DNA of 64,000 nucleotides from Brevundimonas basaltis (lineage in GTDB: Bacteria; Pseudomonadota; Alphaproteobacteria; Caulobacterales; Caulobacteraceae). Both the position numbers and the translations under genes were made by a program. The notes under the pieces are model-generated. The model was not told the DNA's origin. It saw nothing but the letters and a program-made list of their open reading frames with translations, and searched no databases. Numbering within the stretch: position 1 is the stretch's first letter; each line of letters starts with the position of its first letter. Of the stretch, positions 62,899-64,000 are shown piece by piece. The stretch is taken from NCBI RefSeq assembly GCF_014202075.1, contig NZ_JACHFZ010000002.1, forward strand, positions 1 through 64,000. The letters are read 5' to 3'.

Positions 62899-63299
62899 CT
62901 ATCCGGCGGAGGCGACCTGGTCGACCAGCATCTGCAGCAGGTCGTCGCTTCCGGTGATGCCGAGGGTGTGGAACTGGCAGTTCCTGAAAGTGCAGTTGCG
63001 CACCGGCACGGCGCCGATGGCCCGCTGGCCGCTCATCGGGCGGAACAGGATGTTGCGCAGGTCGCCGCCGGTCGGGCCGAAATTGACGCCCTCGAAATGC
63101 GTGCCTTCGAGTACCAGCATCACCGCCGGCCCCTCGATGAAGCAGTCGCTGAAGGTGCGGCCCTCGAGGATCGCCCCGCCGCCGTTCTGAATATTGGCGC
63201 GGTACAGATCAAACAGGGCGAAATGGCCGCCGCTGATCTCGGTCGCCAGGGGGTCGACCTCGCGCTGCTCCGCGGATCTGGTGGGTGTCGGTTCAGCCA

Positions 63300-63300
<1 letters not shown>
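62899..63300 (-). CDS. conserved small protein inside the pheS-pheT operon, copy 1
   Basis: This 133-residue protein is paralogous to the next gene: FSDCFIEGPAVMLVLEGTHFE, FRPMSGQRAIG, NCTFRNCQF and GITGSDDLLQML align in the same order. Its ATG overlaps the pheS stop by one base. No signal or TM. The pair is probably a tandem duplication of a beta-helix-like protein; no function is known. Confidence 0.75.

Positions 63301-64000
<700 letters not shown>

Overview
The window is 64 kb of a GC-rich (about two-thirds G+C) alphaproteobacterial chromosome. GcrA (37.3 kb) and a PodJ-type polarity factor (28.4-31.2 kb), with GANTC (CcrM) sites in front of several genes, point to the Caulobacterales. 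A Brevundimonas-like member is my best guess, which is inference. There is no prophage, integrated plasmid, rRNA operon or CRISPR array. It is mostly compact core genome, and the accessory signal lies in palindromic and short-period repeats and in one repeat-flanked gene.

Layout. 0-10 kb: an OmpA-like barrel (cut by the left edge), a sugar-acid cytidylyltransferase, argB, a HAD nucleotidase, dapD, a PQQ sugar dehydrogenase, tRNA-Met, tlpA, and argH, an LptM-like lipoprotein and lysA. 10-15 kb: hpt, a zinc-ribbon membrane protein, then ftsE-ftsX-ydcF-plsC. 15-24 kb: the DNA-repair pair pdeM and lhr-type helicase, a BigR sulfide/persulfide regulon (TauE, rhodanese, BigR, divergent persulfide dioxygenase-like MBL protein), and a DinG-family helicase. 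The two helicases share an identical 17-bp LexA-like element. 24-31 kb: DUF2125, a chorismate-mutase-related protein, hisC, a second TauE with its TIGR02186 partner, and podJ. 31-38 kb: a flavin-oxidase-like protein, argF, a GxxExxY gene bounded by inverted repeats, argD, an M28 peptidase, an ABC-2 permease and gcrA. 38-48 kb: apaG, a double-length dCTP deaminase, an LpxR-like outer-membrane protein, gamma-glutamyltransferase, tRNA-Arg, an aldehyde dehydrogenase and a TolB-propeller/amidohydrolase. 48-57 kb: a two-component pair with a DegP-type protease, DUF2794, a BI-1 protein, ThpR, GNAT, a UDP-sulfoquinovose-synthase-like enzyme, an SDR and EipA. 57-64 kb: a PAS hybrid histidine kinase paired with an RsbQ-type hydrolase, then pheS (cut by the right edge), two tandem paralogous small proteins and pheT.

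How the genes connect. argB, argH, argF and argD serve arginine synthesis, while dapD, lysA and probably argD (as the DapC-type aminotransferase) serve lysine and meso-DAP for the cell wall. FtsEX, PodJ and GcrA belong to cell-cycle and envelope control. The BigR cluster removes sulfide and persulfide. The observations I would check first are: the RsbQ plus PAS-kinase module; the 102-bp palindromic element translated in frame inside the Lhr helicase; the twin LexA-like promoters; the GxxExxY gene with about 45-bp terminal inverted repeats; the duplicated ribosome-binding segment and 13-codon leader ORF before gcrA; and the paralog pair inside pheS-pheT. All calls come from reading the sequence, and no database search was run.
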